From Synchiropus splendidus (lineage: Eukaryota; Chordata; Actinopteri; Syngnathiformes; Callionymidae), in NCBI RefSeq assembly GCF_027744825.2, contig NC_071336.1:16276501-16340500 (forward strand): a DNA stretch of 64,000 bases, given 5' to 3'. Each line of letters starts with the position of its first letter. The first letter of the stretch is position 1. The notes beneath the pieces are model-generated. The model worked only from the letters and a program-made list of their open reading frames with translations. It was not told the DNA's origin and ran no database searches. The position numbers and the translations under genes are program-made. This document shows positions 1-12,519 of the stretch, in pieces.

Positions 1-3000
1 CTTAAAATGTTCATTGGTTTGACATTTGATTTGATCTTTTTAGTCACAGGTTTATATGCACTGCATTTAAGGCATGTCAAACATCCTCCCTGTGGGGCCC
101 TTTCAAGTGTTAAAGGAATGTAGTGAGTAACTGGACACTCTGTCTCGATGCTCGTTGACCACTATTGTGACGCGACGTGATTCCAGAAGCATCGCATGGC
201 CTGACTTTAGCATGCTACATGTATCAACAGATGGAAAATGTGGGTGTTGCGTCACTCCTTCCACTGTGAACATGAATACATGAGCATTAGCTACCAGGAG
301 CAGATGTGGAGACAGTCTAGCGCCCACTGCAAGAAATGAAGATGTGGCTTTCCTGCGCCACTCGGGATCGTCTGCAAAGTGCAAGTGGAGTTTGAAAGTG
401 GTGTGTTTTGAATTAGACAATGATCCTGGGGCCAGTGGGGCCGTCGTTGCCTCAAAGCGATTGCTCAACTGAGGCTGCCAGAGGGGAAGCTATAGACGGA
501 ACACACACACAGCTGCCTAACCAGGAGCCATCGACCGGGGTCACGGTGCTCTGCAGGCTGCCAGGCTGCAGCTTGTTGCCATTGGATTGACAGAAAAGCA
601 AGAATCTGATTTCATCTCAGAGACGCACAGCTTTTCCCAACTGACACGCGTGGACAGATTTGATTTCCTTGCCACTGCTCCCTCTGATCCACCCAAACAC
701 TTGACCATCTCTAGAGCTCCAGGCAGGTACAGAGGTGATCAACCATCAGCTATGTTCCCTCGCTGCTGCCATTAATGGTGCGAGAAGAGTCGTTAACCTT
801 TACAGCGCTTCCCTACGCCTCAGCATGATACACACTGTTCCATGAGACGGTTAACAGCTTCCTGTTCTCAACCTGCTCAGCGAGGACGTGTCTGACGCAG
901 ATGAGAACATCTTGTCTGTAACCAATGTGGCGTTAAGATGTGGCTGTGTGGCACGTTTGAAGAGATCACCCTGCATTTACACAGCAGCGAGACAACTCAC
1001 ACCTCATGAAAAACGCCGCTACATGGTGTTGGAAGCTGGCCTGTCAATTTCATGAGAAGAAACTGTAGCCATTTTACTTCAGTGCTCTTTACTTGCCAAG
1101 CTTATTGTATAGGTTACACTCTTGTGTCCGCCTTCAAATCATTTTTCCCCCAAACATCTTCCACTAGCAAAGATCACTGGGGTTCAGACTCCGACTCCAA
1201 CAGCGCCTGCTGCTGTGAACGTTTGACACTGACATCTGTGTGAGAGCGTTGCAGGTGATTACAATAAACATTACTTTACATCCACTGTATACCCATGAGG
1301 TGGGCAAAATGTGGCCGGTGGGCCAGGTGTGGCCCTTTGCCTGTATATCAGTGGCCATCATGAGGTCAAAAGTACAGAAGAAATTGTACTTTTTACATTG
1401 TTTACCTAATCTAATCCTAAACTTTTAGGCTTTTATTATTACTATTCTTTTTCCCTTTGTTGTATTTTTGAATTCCTTTTAAGAGTAATGTTCAATTTGT
1501 GTCCCTCCAAATAAATAAATGAAATATATTGAAAAAATACATTGTAATTAAGTACCTTTATATCACATATTTTAATTTTAATTTATTTATTTTTTTTCAT
1601 CAATATTCAGGATTTAATCCAAATGGTTTTTTAAACAAAATAATATATTACAGAATATTTTTTTATATTATTATAATTTTAAGAAATAAAATGCTGAGTT
1701 ACATTAAATAACATTTACTGTTTTTCTTGAGACTTGACATCCCCTCATATTTATGTGTTATGTCATGTGGCCTTTTAGGAAATGTAACACTTGGCTTAGG
1801 CACCGGCACACGTGCCGTCACCTCAAGTTCACACTCTGGACCCCAGTTTAAAAAGTTGTCGTATTTGGGAGGAAACAATGCTGTGTAAACGAGTGACGCC
1901 CCTGGTAGCGAATGATTGTAGCATTACTGCTTCTGTGTCCAGTTACTGCGGCTGTACACACAACTGAATGTGACGTTTTAACAAGTTCCACCTCTAACCA
2001 ATGTGAGCGTCAGATTTTCCCTCATGATGCCACACTATTAAATTCTGCCGGAGAAAAGAAAGCGTGTGTGCGATATGTGATAAACACTTGGAAACAAGAT
2101 CCAAAATTCACTGGTGAATTGCAAAACAGTAGGCGTTGATAAGTGATGTTGAGGTTGCACTTCAACTCAGTGGGACTTCGCTGGCTCGTTCAAGGTTCAG
2201 AGTGAACCAAAGACTTGTGCTGTGTCTCTCTCTTAAACTCGGGTGCGTCATCAAACGGCGGCTGCTCAGACATAACCCTCATAAATTCTACATTTGAGTT
2301 TCACAATAACTCGCAGATGTGAGCAGAGAGCACCCACTTTTGTTAGGAAAAAGAGCTGGGCTCCTCCAGCCAGGAAGGATTTGTGTGCTACTCATGCAGC
2401 GTTCACATGTGAGTCCTCACTGTGCCAGTTATAAATGATGCAGAAACCACACTGGACAAGCTGGCACCACGTATGCAGGACTGTGGGTGGTGGTGTGAAA
2501 GCTGTTTGCTCATACTGAGTTCAAGTCCTGTCGGATATGACGTGTTTAAATGCGCTCAAAATGTAGGGTTTTCCGATTCTAAATTTCAGTATCGTCTCGG
2601 GTCTTTGGATGAGTCTCGTGGTGTGTGTGACGCAGCAAGAGTTCTTAATTTCATATAAAGTGGTGTGATAAATATTGCATACATAACTATTTTAACATGA
2701 ATAATAGATGTGATAATGGTTCATTTGAACATTTGAACACCAGCGGCGTGTACTCAGTAATGCATCCTCGCAGCTGTTTGCCACTCCTCCTGTTGATGGT
2801 TTTTTCTCAGAAAGAGCTGCTGGTCTTGTTTCCTCCAGCTTTCACTTAGCTGTCGCCGGGGATCTAAAATTACAGGCCGACCTCTTCACTGCAGTTAACA
2901 CAATGTTCTTTTCGAGCCTTTATAAATTGTTCAGAATCAATCAAATGTACAATTTCCTGTTGACTCGGCGCTCACCGGTTGGTGGAAGCGAATCGGTGGA

Positions 3001-6000
3001 ATCGAGTTATTGACCGGTGTTAGTGTCCGGACTGAGAGGGTACGGAGAAGAAGCACACTCCCACTGTGACTGTTGTTTGTCTTCAAGCAGAACTTCATTT
3101 TCCGTAAATGAAGCGGTTTGTATTCGTGTCAGGACACACGTGATGTTTCTTGGAGGCTCTGTTTACCTGCATGTGCGTCATCTGCAACTCCTGATGATTC
3201 ACTTCTGCTGCTTCGTAGGGGCGATATACTAAGGACAGAAAAGAAATCCTTATTTAACCTCTCATTTTGTGCGTCATCTCTCCTGCTTTTCAATGGTAGT
3301 GACTGTCCTTGCACAAGTGGAGTTGGGGAGCTAACTGAACGAAAGAAATACTTCACAGTCGTGAGTCAAGTCGTTGCTTTTGTGCCTCGTTGCAGACACA
3401 CACCGTCATCTGCCAACAATTTCAGCTCCATTGACTCATGAATTTCATCCTCTTTTTGTTGTTCCACTTCCCTCCTGGTCTTTAATATTAATCTTTTGCA
3501 GTGTTCCCCTCAATTCATTCCACGATTTATACAAACCCTTTATGTTTAACAGTGTGGGCTCCTGTATTTGAATTTTAAATGGGTCCACTTTGGTGCTGCG
3601 GTCCCTCAGTTTAAGCACGAGGCAGCCACTGCCTGCATCTTCTAGTCACGGTTATTTCCTGGTCATTTCAGCTCAAGCCAGCAGAGAGAACCCACAACTG
3701 ATGTCGTCTTCACTACAGCAAGTGTTCAGCTGCATGTCAGACGCCTGAAAGACGCTCTTACTTTGGCTCGCTGTGGTTACATAACTGTGACACATTTTCT
3801 ACTACGGGGCAACAGCTTAAGGATTATGGGAGTTTCACTGCTCCTGACTTCATCCCGCAGCACGTTTTTAAAATTCTGAACATTTTGTGGCCAGGCTGCA
3901 TCGTCCGACGTGCACGCCACTGAAACCCTCCAATTACTGAACCATTATTACAGAAACATGAGGGCAAATTTCAATGTAAAAATAACAAACTACAGCGGTT
4001 ATCGCTCATTTATTCCAACAGTCATGTAGGAAATATGAGAAGTCCATGTAACGCTTGAAGCATAGTATGGTCAATGAGTCGGTCTGGACTGGATCATAAC
4101 AAGCCTCTCTATTTAACACTGGTACTGCTTTACTATACAAATTCATCACAATAGTCAGAGCAAAACTTGTATTGTTTAAGGTCTAATCACAAGTTGGAAA
4201 TAGAGCTGTTCCGCAAGAGTGGCAAGTAAATGCCTTACGCCTCTCTCTTTGCCTTTTGGATTAAGGTTGGGTTAGATATTAATTTTATAAAATCAAATGA
4301 ATGGATTCTCGTATCATTATTTTAGCTCACCATATCATCAGAACTTAGGATCATGAGTTATACACAGTCGGGGGTGGGAGAAATGGTGAGTTTCAGAAGA
4401 ATGTGAAGCGAAAGAACTGTACAAAGACATGGCACTAGATGTCATAGAGGCACTGAGTGGGGAAAAAGACTGAAGAATGTCAACTATTCTGAATGCACCT
4501 GATACCGGCATCGGTCCGAGACTGGCCTTGAGTACTCGTTCATAAAATACTACAAAAGCATAAAAACTTTATGACTGATTCACAGTTTTTTATGTCATTT
4601 TAGGACAATTTTTTAAATTTGTGTTTGCACTGCAGAGAAAAAAGCTGGTATAAGTGCATCTCTATAAAATATTAAGTGAGCAAAAACACAAAAGGGAAGT
4701 CTGAATGAAATAATAATCCAAATGCGATGTAGGGCAGTGTCCAGTGATTCCCCTAAATGGTATGAATATATTCTATACAGGACATTCCGAACTGGCCTAA
4801 CAGAATAAAAGCACTGTCCTAAAAGATATAAAGCACATGCAGAAGTACATGAAAGTGCAAGGGAAGCCAGGATAAAAGTATCCAAGATGTAGATTCACCA
4901 CATTGTGTGGTTCACAGACTGAAAAGCAATTCAGCCAGGAGATCAGTGTTTCCAGCTGATAAGGTCTGTATAGCCTGCCAGAAGTTAAAACTGGGATCCA
5001 GCAAGCAGATGAAAACAGGAAGTAAGTGCACAAAATATAAGATGACAGGAAGTCACCACGATTCTGATCAACTCACAGTTTGACAGGTCACACGGAAAAC
5101 CAGGACAAACTGGTTGGTTATCAGCGTAACTGATGAAGGATCACACATAAACACTGTCAGCAAACAATGTTGGTGTGTGACTCATTCCAGTGATCGTGAC
5201 CTGCTGCCCATGTGATCACTGATGTTTGTATGCCTCTGCATCATGCCAGAAGTCACGGTCCAAAATATAGATGAATTTGCGTGATCCCAGGTGAAAGAAG
5301 TCAGCGTTGAGGGTTATTAGTGCTTCACTTCTGATATGCTCACCTCATGTCAGGTATTTTTGAAATCAAAACGTCAGCTAATATTTCTGCACTCGTGCCT
5401 GGCTTTGAAATTTCTTTCTACTCAAGTGAAAAATGGAGCCTTCAGGCTAACGGGGAATGTGTTGGTCTGCTGTGCGCCTCTGTCCATGACTTCCTAAAAT
5501 GTGTACTTGCCAAAATTGGCGAAATTGAAACCACAGCAGACAGAAGAGCAAATACAAAGCGGCCATTCAGATTTAGTGCGAGGACGATCTAAAAATACTC
5601 GTCTGCATGTGGGCCAGTCGATGTGATTCTCTCACAAATGTGTGTTTTTTCTTCCTCCCCCCTATTCGGCAGTGCCGCTGTGCCTTCCTGTCCCCACACA
5701 TTCCATCTGGTCTGTGTGCCGTAACACGCCCACCCAGTCTCTCCCACACTTCTGATGACACCCGCCTGCAGGCTTTTGTCATGATTTCAACTGCCAAATC
5801 TTCAAAGTGGAAGTCGGGACAAATCTTGAAGCGGCACTTTGGGACACGCGCACGTCCTCGCGGGTGATAATTGCCGCGTTTAAACTGCAACGGCTTATGC
5901 CACAAAAGTAAGAATTCACTTTCACACGTGGATTCCCTCATGATTTGCACTCTCGTTCAACCCTGCTTCATTCCGCCCACGCACCTGTGCTATGTACCTG

Positions 6001-9000
6001 GACAGGCAACTTACTGCTGACATGTCTGATTGATAGCAGCAAGGTTCAAAGCTGGATCCAGCACTGTGTCACGGCGGTCGGGACACAGCAGACTTGTTTT
6101 TCCAGCACTAACATCCGCCGTTATTATATGGTGGGACCTTGACAACTAAAAGTCAATGTGATTCACTCTATTGTCCCATGGTTCATTCATTTAAAAAGCT
6201 ATGGTGCAGCGATGATTTCAGGGTGGGGAGGAGAAAATTAAACCAAACCCACCTGTTCTCCTGCTACACAGTGTTTATTACAACTTTTCTCAATTCTGTA
6301 AATGTACTTCACAATAGTCTTTGGAAAATTTCCATTTTTGAGTGATATATTTTTCGAATCAACTTTCGTTTATTCACATTATGGCATGAAGATATAGGCG
6401 TGACTAGGGAGTGACTGGCGGGCGATGCTGAAAGATACAAGAGAAGATGTACAGCATATTTCACGATTTCAAGCTGAAATCTGTTTGTGCTTTTTTTAAG
6501 TGATAAAAATACAGATGTTTTCCCGGACGTCATGAAAAATCCTGATTAATAGTGGTGATTTTGCCTGATGTACGACTCCGTGTCATGGGATTTTACAGCA
6601 GCAGTTTTTCATCTGTCATGATCAGCCTTTCTCTGCCTGCCTCTGTTGTGCTCAAATCAGAAGCGCCGCCGACGTCTCTGAGAATATAAAGGCTTCCGGC
6701 GCGGTGGAGACAAATGAGAATCCTCTTCATCATCATCATCAAGCGTGAAAGACTTTTGAATCCCCATTAATCGTGACTTCATTACGCTCAGCTCAATGGA
6801 AGGAGACAGCAGCTGTGGTTTGTTTTATTGAAAAGGTGTCGGAAGTACGTAGTGTATAAAAAAAAACCTTTTGAAGTATAATTGTTAACCCACACTACAA
6901 TCCATCTGTGTCCCTGAACAACCTATAGTTTCCTATATGCTCAGAGACTAACAGTGAGAGGTAACCTGTGTTGCCTGGTGAGTGATGGTTAAACAACCTG
7001 GAGGATGTCAACATTTAATGTACTGTAGTAAGGTCCTGGACAACGTTGGTTTAGAGCTAAATGGTGTCATGTGTTGCTTCATCACTGTAGTCGTATGTGT
7101 ACTTTCATTCAACTGTGCTTCATCTGGAACCACCGCCTCTGCATTGAGAAACGCCTGGAAATGGAACAGCCATTTCACAGTATAAAAGACAGAGCATAAC
7201 TGGAAGAGAATCTGTGGGTTCCTCGTCCTGGATTATCAAGCGAGTCTTTCTTTTGCCAAATATGCAGTATGAAGCAAAAAAAACGTTTTTGCATAATTGG
7301 TTTGTTTATTTTTTCTTATATGTAAGTCAACATCGACTTAAAATGTGAGCCACAAAGGTAGATTGAAGTCAGGAAGCAGTTGTTTCTTTTTATTCCAACG
7401 TCATCGTCCAGTCATCATATTCCCTTTCACGCTTTCTTTTTTTCTAATAACTATGAATTCAGCAGCCACATATGTAGGACAATAGAATAGAAAACATGGT
7501 AAAATATCAACATAAGTCTGCACTGACACACATTTGAACTCCTCTGTTGAAGCAACTTGTGCCGCTCCCACCAACAAGCCACTCATTTCCACCCAATATT
7601 GTGGCATCACCTGATGGTTGTTTACCCCGGAAAATGAAATATCTTTCATATGTAATGTAAAAGCAATAACCCATAAATGTCAGTGGATATGAATGTTCCA
7701 TCACGTCCTTCACTTCAAGCTTCTCAGGCTCAGTAAAACATTTTTAATAGCTCATCATCCCACGGCGGGTGGGACCAGTGTGGTACCTATGCCAGGCACC
7801 ACCAAATGATTAAAATAAATACATTTAAATCACTTTTGGGACGTTTTAAAGCCCAGCAAATGAGAATGGCGATTCTGATGTGAATGTGTTGATGCATACG
7901 TTGAACTTGTATCTCATCTATAATGTGTGATGAACTTGGATTTCTTGCTCTTTTCAGATACAGGGCGCTAATTCTAGCCTGTGTTCCCGTCTCGGGGTTT
8001 TGTCGTTCATTCATCAGTCTCACCAGACAGCAGTGATGATGTGTTGCAGTTATTAGCCAAAGTGTCTGGCGGTCGTCCCGTGCTGCCTCCCTCCTGACAA
8101 CAGCCGGGAGAGACTTGTTGAGTCTGCCGTTTGACAGTGAATACATTAGCATGGATTCACACCGTTGCGTAATCTTGAGGACGTTTTGCCCTGGTTGTGC
8201 ATCCACTTCCTGTCTGAAGGTCGTCAACAGTCTGAGCATTGTGAAGTGCGACTCTGCCTCTTTGGCTGTCAACATATAGGGGACGCCAGCTCATTCACAG
8301 CAAAAGAGTAGTGACTCTGAGTGCAGTTTTGAACCAGTTCATCGTTGAAAAAAAAAAAAAGGTCTTTAAAGCCCAGTGACTGCAACTGATTTGGGATGGT
8401 GTATCAGTTTTACTGCACAGTCGGCAAACATGAATGATAACAAGCGTGGTGTAACCCGAGCCACTCTGGACAGAGAGAAAGTTCACAAGTGAGCTGACAC
8501 TTAGGCGTCACCAGGGAGGTTAAAGTGTTGCAGCGGTCGCCCGCTGCTTCTCGACACCAGAGTTCCAGTCGCGGGTTCAGCAGCTGTCGAGACTTGGACC
8601 ACTCTCAGCTCATGTTGCGACGCCATGCCCCTGTCAGCCTGCTGGAGGGAGAGATGCTTTAGAGGGATCTAAAATAATAACTGCGTCTGAGGATCACTAG
8701 AGCTCAAGCCGCCACCTGAAAAATCTGCTGTCAGTCAGAGAGGAATTGCTGGGGATTTCCTATTCAATCTGGGGGTGATGGGAGAGTCTTTGGGGCCTCG
8801 GTCTCTGGTCAGAGGTCAGAAAATGTTGCTGTGGAGTGGAATAAGATTTCACCATGTAACTTTGGTTGGCACCGTCATAAACAAGTAGGAAGAAGAGGGA
8901 CATGGAGATGTTTGCATTGATGGAACTATTATGTAGTAAAACATGTATTAGTTGTTTTTATGATGATGAAGAAGTTTACGTAGGAAGCAAGCGATCCATT

Positions 9001-12000
9001 ATTTGTGGTCACTGAGGAAGCATTTTGTACGACTCATTAATGGTGACTTAATTTCTGAGCCAGCATGCGACCACAGCGGTGTGTTTTTGAAAAAACTGAT
9101 TCAACCTCAGCTGCCCCCAGTGAGCCACGGAATACTGCTTCACAGAAATGACAAAGTGACTGCAGGGTTCATGAGCGGACAACACAATACCTTTCAATTT
9201 GAGCCAGGCCTCAACTGAGACATCACACAGGACCAGACTCTCCTTCTACTGTCTGAGAGAGGAAGTGGGGGGGGTTGTTACAGAACCACTGCGGTCAGGT
9301 CAGTGGAGGGATGTTCGGGGAAAACGAAAGGCCTGTCTCTGATTAGAAACATAGTGTGGTTGAGTCCGAGTCAGTGAACTGGACTGGTTTGTGTGCATAA
9401 TCGGGATGAAGGTAGACTTCTGGGTGTTTTATGAATGTCCCTGCGGAGCGGCGTGGGCTGACCTCTCCCCTCTGATCCTGCTCTTAGTTTGTGCTGTAGT
9501 GGCTGGTGAGCGGGATTCAAACGCTGCAGCTTCTCGCCGTGCCCCTCATGGTTTAGCCGGCTGGCGGGCACCATCGTTGCTGAGGGGGCACTAAATATAT
9601 CTCACTGCACCAGGAAGAGAGAAGGAGGGAGGGGCATAAATATAGAGTACCCTTCTGCAATTAGAGACTCAAGCTGTGCTGCAGAAATTTGAGGGAATGA
9701 GGCCGAAGCTGTTCTCTTTAGAGTGGCGGCCAAAGTGCTGTTGCCCTGAGTCAGCACTGTATTTGAAAGAAGCACGCAAAAGGTCATCGACTCCTGATCT
9801 GGGTTGTTGTGGTTCTGCGGCTACAGCTCAGTGAAGTATAAGCTGAGCTGTCGTGAGCATAATGTGCTTTTGTGATGCTTGACAGTTGTTTCAGTGGTTG
9901 ATCCAGACTGAACGCACGTCTGTGGTGTAACTGTGGATCTAGAGTTGCTTTAAAGTTGCCTGAAAGAGCTAAGCTCCAGCACAAAATGCTAGTAAAAGCT
10001 ACTTACTGTAGCTCCCAGCCTGTGGCTGCTCTGGTTTTACAAGTGAAACTGTCTAATAAAATACTTTGTTGATTGGTTTTACTGTAACCGAAGTCCATCA
10101 CTAGTTCATGTCGGTCAAGTGCTTCAGCAAGTCTAATGCTGCATTGTCAATAGGGTGGTAAATAAATAGTATATATAGTTTGTAGTGGATTGGAATGACG
10201 CCATTGCAACACGGGAGTGTTAGCAAGTTAGCAGGTGGTAGAATAGCATAGCACTGGCTGCAATACCAACCACCTCTTTGGTCCGTTCCTGCAGCAATCG
10301 AGGTTTAGAGATCAAGGCTACATCCACACGGAGACATTTTCCAATCCTACTTTTGTCCCTGCTGGCTTTAAAAAGTGCCATTCCACATGAATGTACTGAA
10401 ATATCTCAAGCCTGTAGGAAACACTGCGTAAGCTTAGTCCCATAACAAACCGAACATAGAAAGAGACGCTGGTGTTGACCAGCGACGTGGTTCAGCTTTT
10501 ATTATAAGTGACGTTGAACTACAAATCAACAGAGATGTGAGAGAGGCCAGGGTCGCGCGTGGCCACGTGATCTACCACATGGGCTGCAGAGTAATCTGTG
10601 GGAATTTCTGCTAGATTCTGGTTAGATTGTGGTCTGGGAAAGAAAATGTTGGCTTCAAGTATTAAGTGTGTCACGTCTGTGTTCACAATGATCTGTTGTT
10701 CCTGAAGATTTGGTGTTTATATTTCCAATAAGTTGTACGGCTGTTGCTGAATAAGCCCTACTCTGTAGTCCACCGCCATTCGCATTGTTGGGGAGCAGAT
10801 GAAGACGTGAATACAGAACCTCAAATCTGTTTCTAGAAGTATTGGATAAGGTGGCTGAAAGGCCCATCTCACGTACTGGAGGTCTTGTTCGGATCAGAAG
10901 TCGGACTCCCAGTACCGCAGGGTTGTTTGATCCTTTTGACAGCATCTCAAGTATAAAGGCCAAAGTAGCTGAATAGCAAAATATTAGCGCAAGGAGTTAC
11001 TGTGCACAAGCTGCTGCTTTTTAATTGGTGGAACCTTTTGTGGTCTTTACGGGCATTAACCGGATTAAACTGTTTCACTCGTTCCCACAATCAGTCGTGA
11101 AGAAATGGATTTCTGAAGCAGGACTGGAGCTGCTGGTGTTCCGAGAACTATGCAGCTTTATGGCATGTGGCGAGTGTTCCTGACCTCCTGTGACTCAGCT
11201 TCTGTTTCTGTGAACTTTCGAGCAAACCTTTAATTAAGCACAGCTCTCTTTATTCCCAACTGCAGACCGCGGCAGCTCTCATCCATATGGATGATGAGAT
11301 TCTTGGGAAGGTTGTTCAAGGCTTTGTTGTCAGCCACGGCCTGACGTGTTTCATTTCAGGTTTTCTGGTTCATGTCAGACCAAGTTCATGTGATTAAAGG
11401 CCTTTTTTGGGATGAGTGTGGCGGAAACGCTGATACATCTCCCCCTGTGGTTTGTTGCCTCACCCCAATCTTCAGGTCTACTACGGAGATGTTGAAATCC
11501 AGACGTCATCATCTTGTGACAGTAGTGGAGTGGAATAAAAATAAACTGTAAGATAATGAAAGTCACCAAAAAAGGTCAAAGCCAGGGCTGACCGTTTAGA
11601 ACTGCTTTTGCTAAACCAGTTTTATTGAACTTATCACTACAAGTGAATCAAAATAGGCTGATGAACACCGGTGTGAGTCAAAATAAAAAGTCAAAGTGAA
11701 GTCAAACACGGTTAACCTGTTCTTCACTTTCTAAAAGTCTTTTAAAGGGAATACAACCTTAGCCAACCCTGACATTACCAGCAGAACCTCAAGTAGTCAT
11801 ATCAGGCGTTGGAATAACAGAATGAAGAATGAATTACTTATTACAAATATAAGAACTGACATCTACTTTTTCAGTGTGATTTTTTTTTCAATGTTTATGG
11901 ATCAACTTTTGTCCTTTTCTGTGGCGGATAATCTTGTGTCGTGACATAGTCTTGAACTTGTCACACTGACAATTCACTCTACTTTCCCAGTATCTGGTGA

Positions 12001-12453
12001 AGATTTTGTTTCATTTCCAAAGGGTTTATAAGAGGTTTGTTAAGACTCCTCCCTATCACAGAGATAGTGCCTCCTCTTATATCTCTAAACTTTAGGTGTT
12101 TAGTAATCTCAACTGGGGACCCATTTTTAAACACCATTACTGTGTTTTTATGGCCATATCTGTCTCTGCACAGGCACTTGAAGATGTGCCTGCAGAAGTG
12201 GGTCCGTTTATCGCACCCCGCGTCTCCCTCTGCTGCCTGTTTGTCCAAACTCTGTGTAGCTGTTGGTCATTGTGTTCCGGTCCGATAAGCAGCCACAGAT
12301 ATCCTCCTATTAAATATTACAAGCAGACCAGATAATTTTCAGACGCTCTAAATATATGTCATAATATTTACTTAATATGAATCCTAATATTTATTCCTGC
12401 TTGATAAGAGAGCTATGGTTTGTTTTTAATATTTCTGTGTTGTTGTCTTCCAG
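1..12453. other. Gene-poor stretch, no confident coding exon
   Basis: I found no run of codons here with both convincing protein character and matching splice sites. Open frames are short and look random. Several of the longer ones begin at GTG or TTG rather than ATG. The stretch includes a very AT-rich block around 1,420-1,720 and a poly(A) run near 8,347-8,359. The one ORF that stands out (1,912-2,139) is listed separately. This may be intergenic DNA or the intron of a gene whose terminal exon could be at 12,454. Confidence 0.5.
1912..2139 (+). CDS. Possible small secreted protein (75 aa), unrecognised
   Basis: An ATG-initiated ORF of 75 codons ends in TGA. The first 15 or so residues (MIVALLLLCPVTAA) look like a compact signal peptide with small residues at a plausible cleavage point. 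The remaining roughly 60 residues are polar and contain three cysteines (in TEC, NQC and KAC). I do not recognise a family. The start context is weak (C at -3), there is no obvious TATA box or coding neighbour, and an ORF of this length is easily reached by chance in 64 kb. It could also be one exon of a larger transcript. Treat it as a candidate only. Confidence 0.15.
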   Translation: MIVALLLLCPVTAAVHTTECDVLTSSTSNQCERQIFPHDATLLNSAGEKKACVRYVINTWKQDPKFTGELQNSRR

Positions 12454-12519
12454 AGTGCTGATGTCACTGCGGCGTCCTTGAAGAAACAACGCGGACCCAA
12501 AGCCTTGCCTGCTCCTTAA
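12454..12519 (+). CDS. Candidate orphan terminal coding exon
   Basis: A strong acceptor with a T-rich tract ending in TTGTCTTCCAG (position 12,453) is followed at once by an open frame of 21 codons and a TAA stop. The encoded tail is basic and proline-containing, with KKQRGPKALPAP at the end. Local GC content rises relative to the AT-rich upstream sequence. These traits suit a last coding exon joined in phase 0 to an exon further left. I could not find the partner exons or name the gene, so chance remains a real possibility. Confidence 0.25.
   Translation, partial: SADVTAASLKKQRGPKALPAP

Noticed and set aside
7787..8275. 162-codon reverse-strand ORF, the longest in the left arm
   Set aside because: No domain, signal peptide or splice context that I recognise; its neighbours are non-coding. 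Length alone is compatible with chance.
11979..12248. Reverse-strand ORF with a weak doublecortin-like look (KNTVMVFKNGSP)
   Set aside because: It starts at TTG, and the similarity does not extend beyond one short segment.
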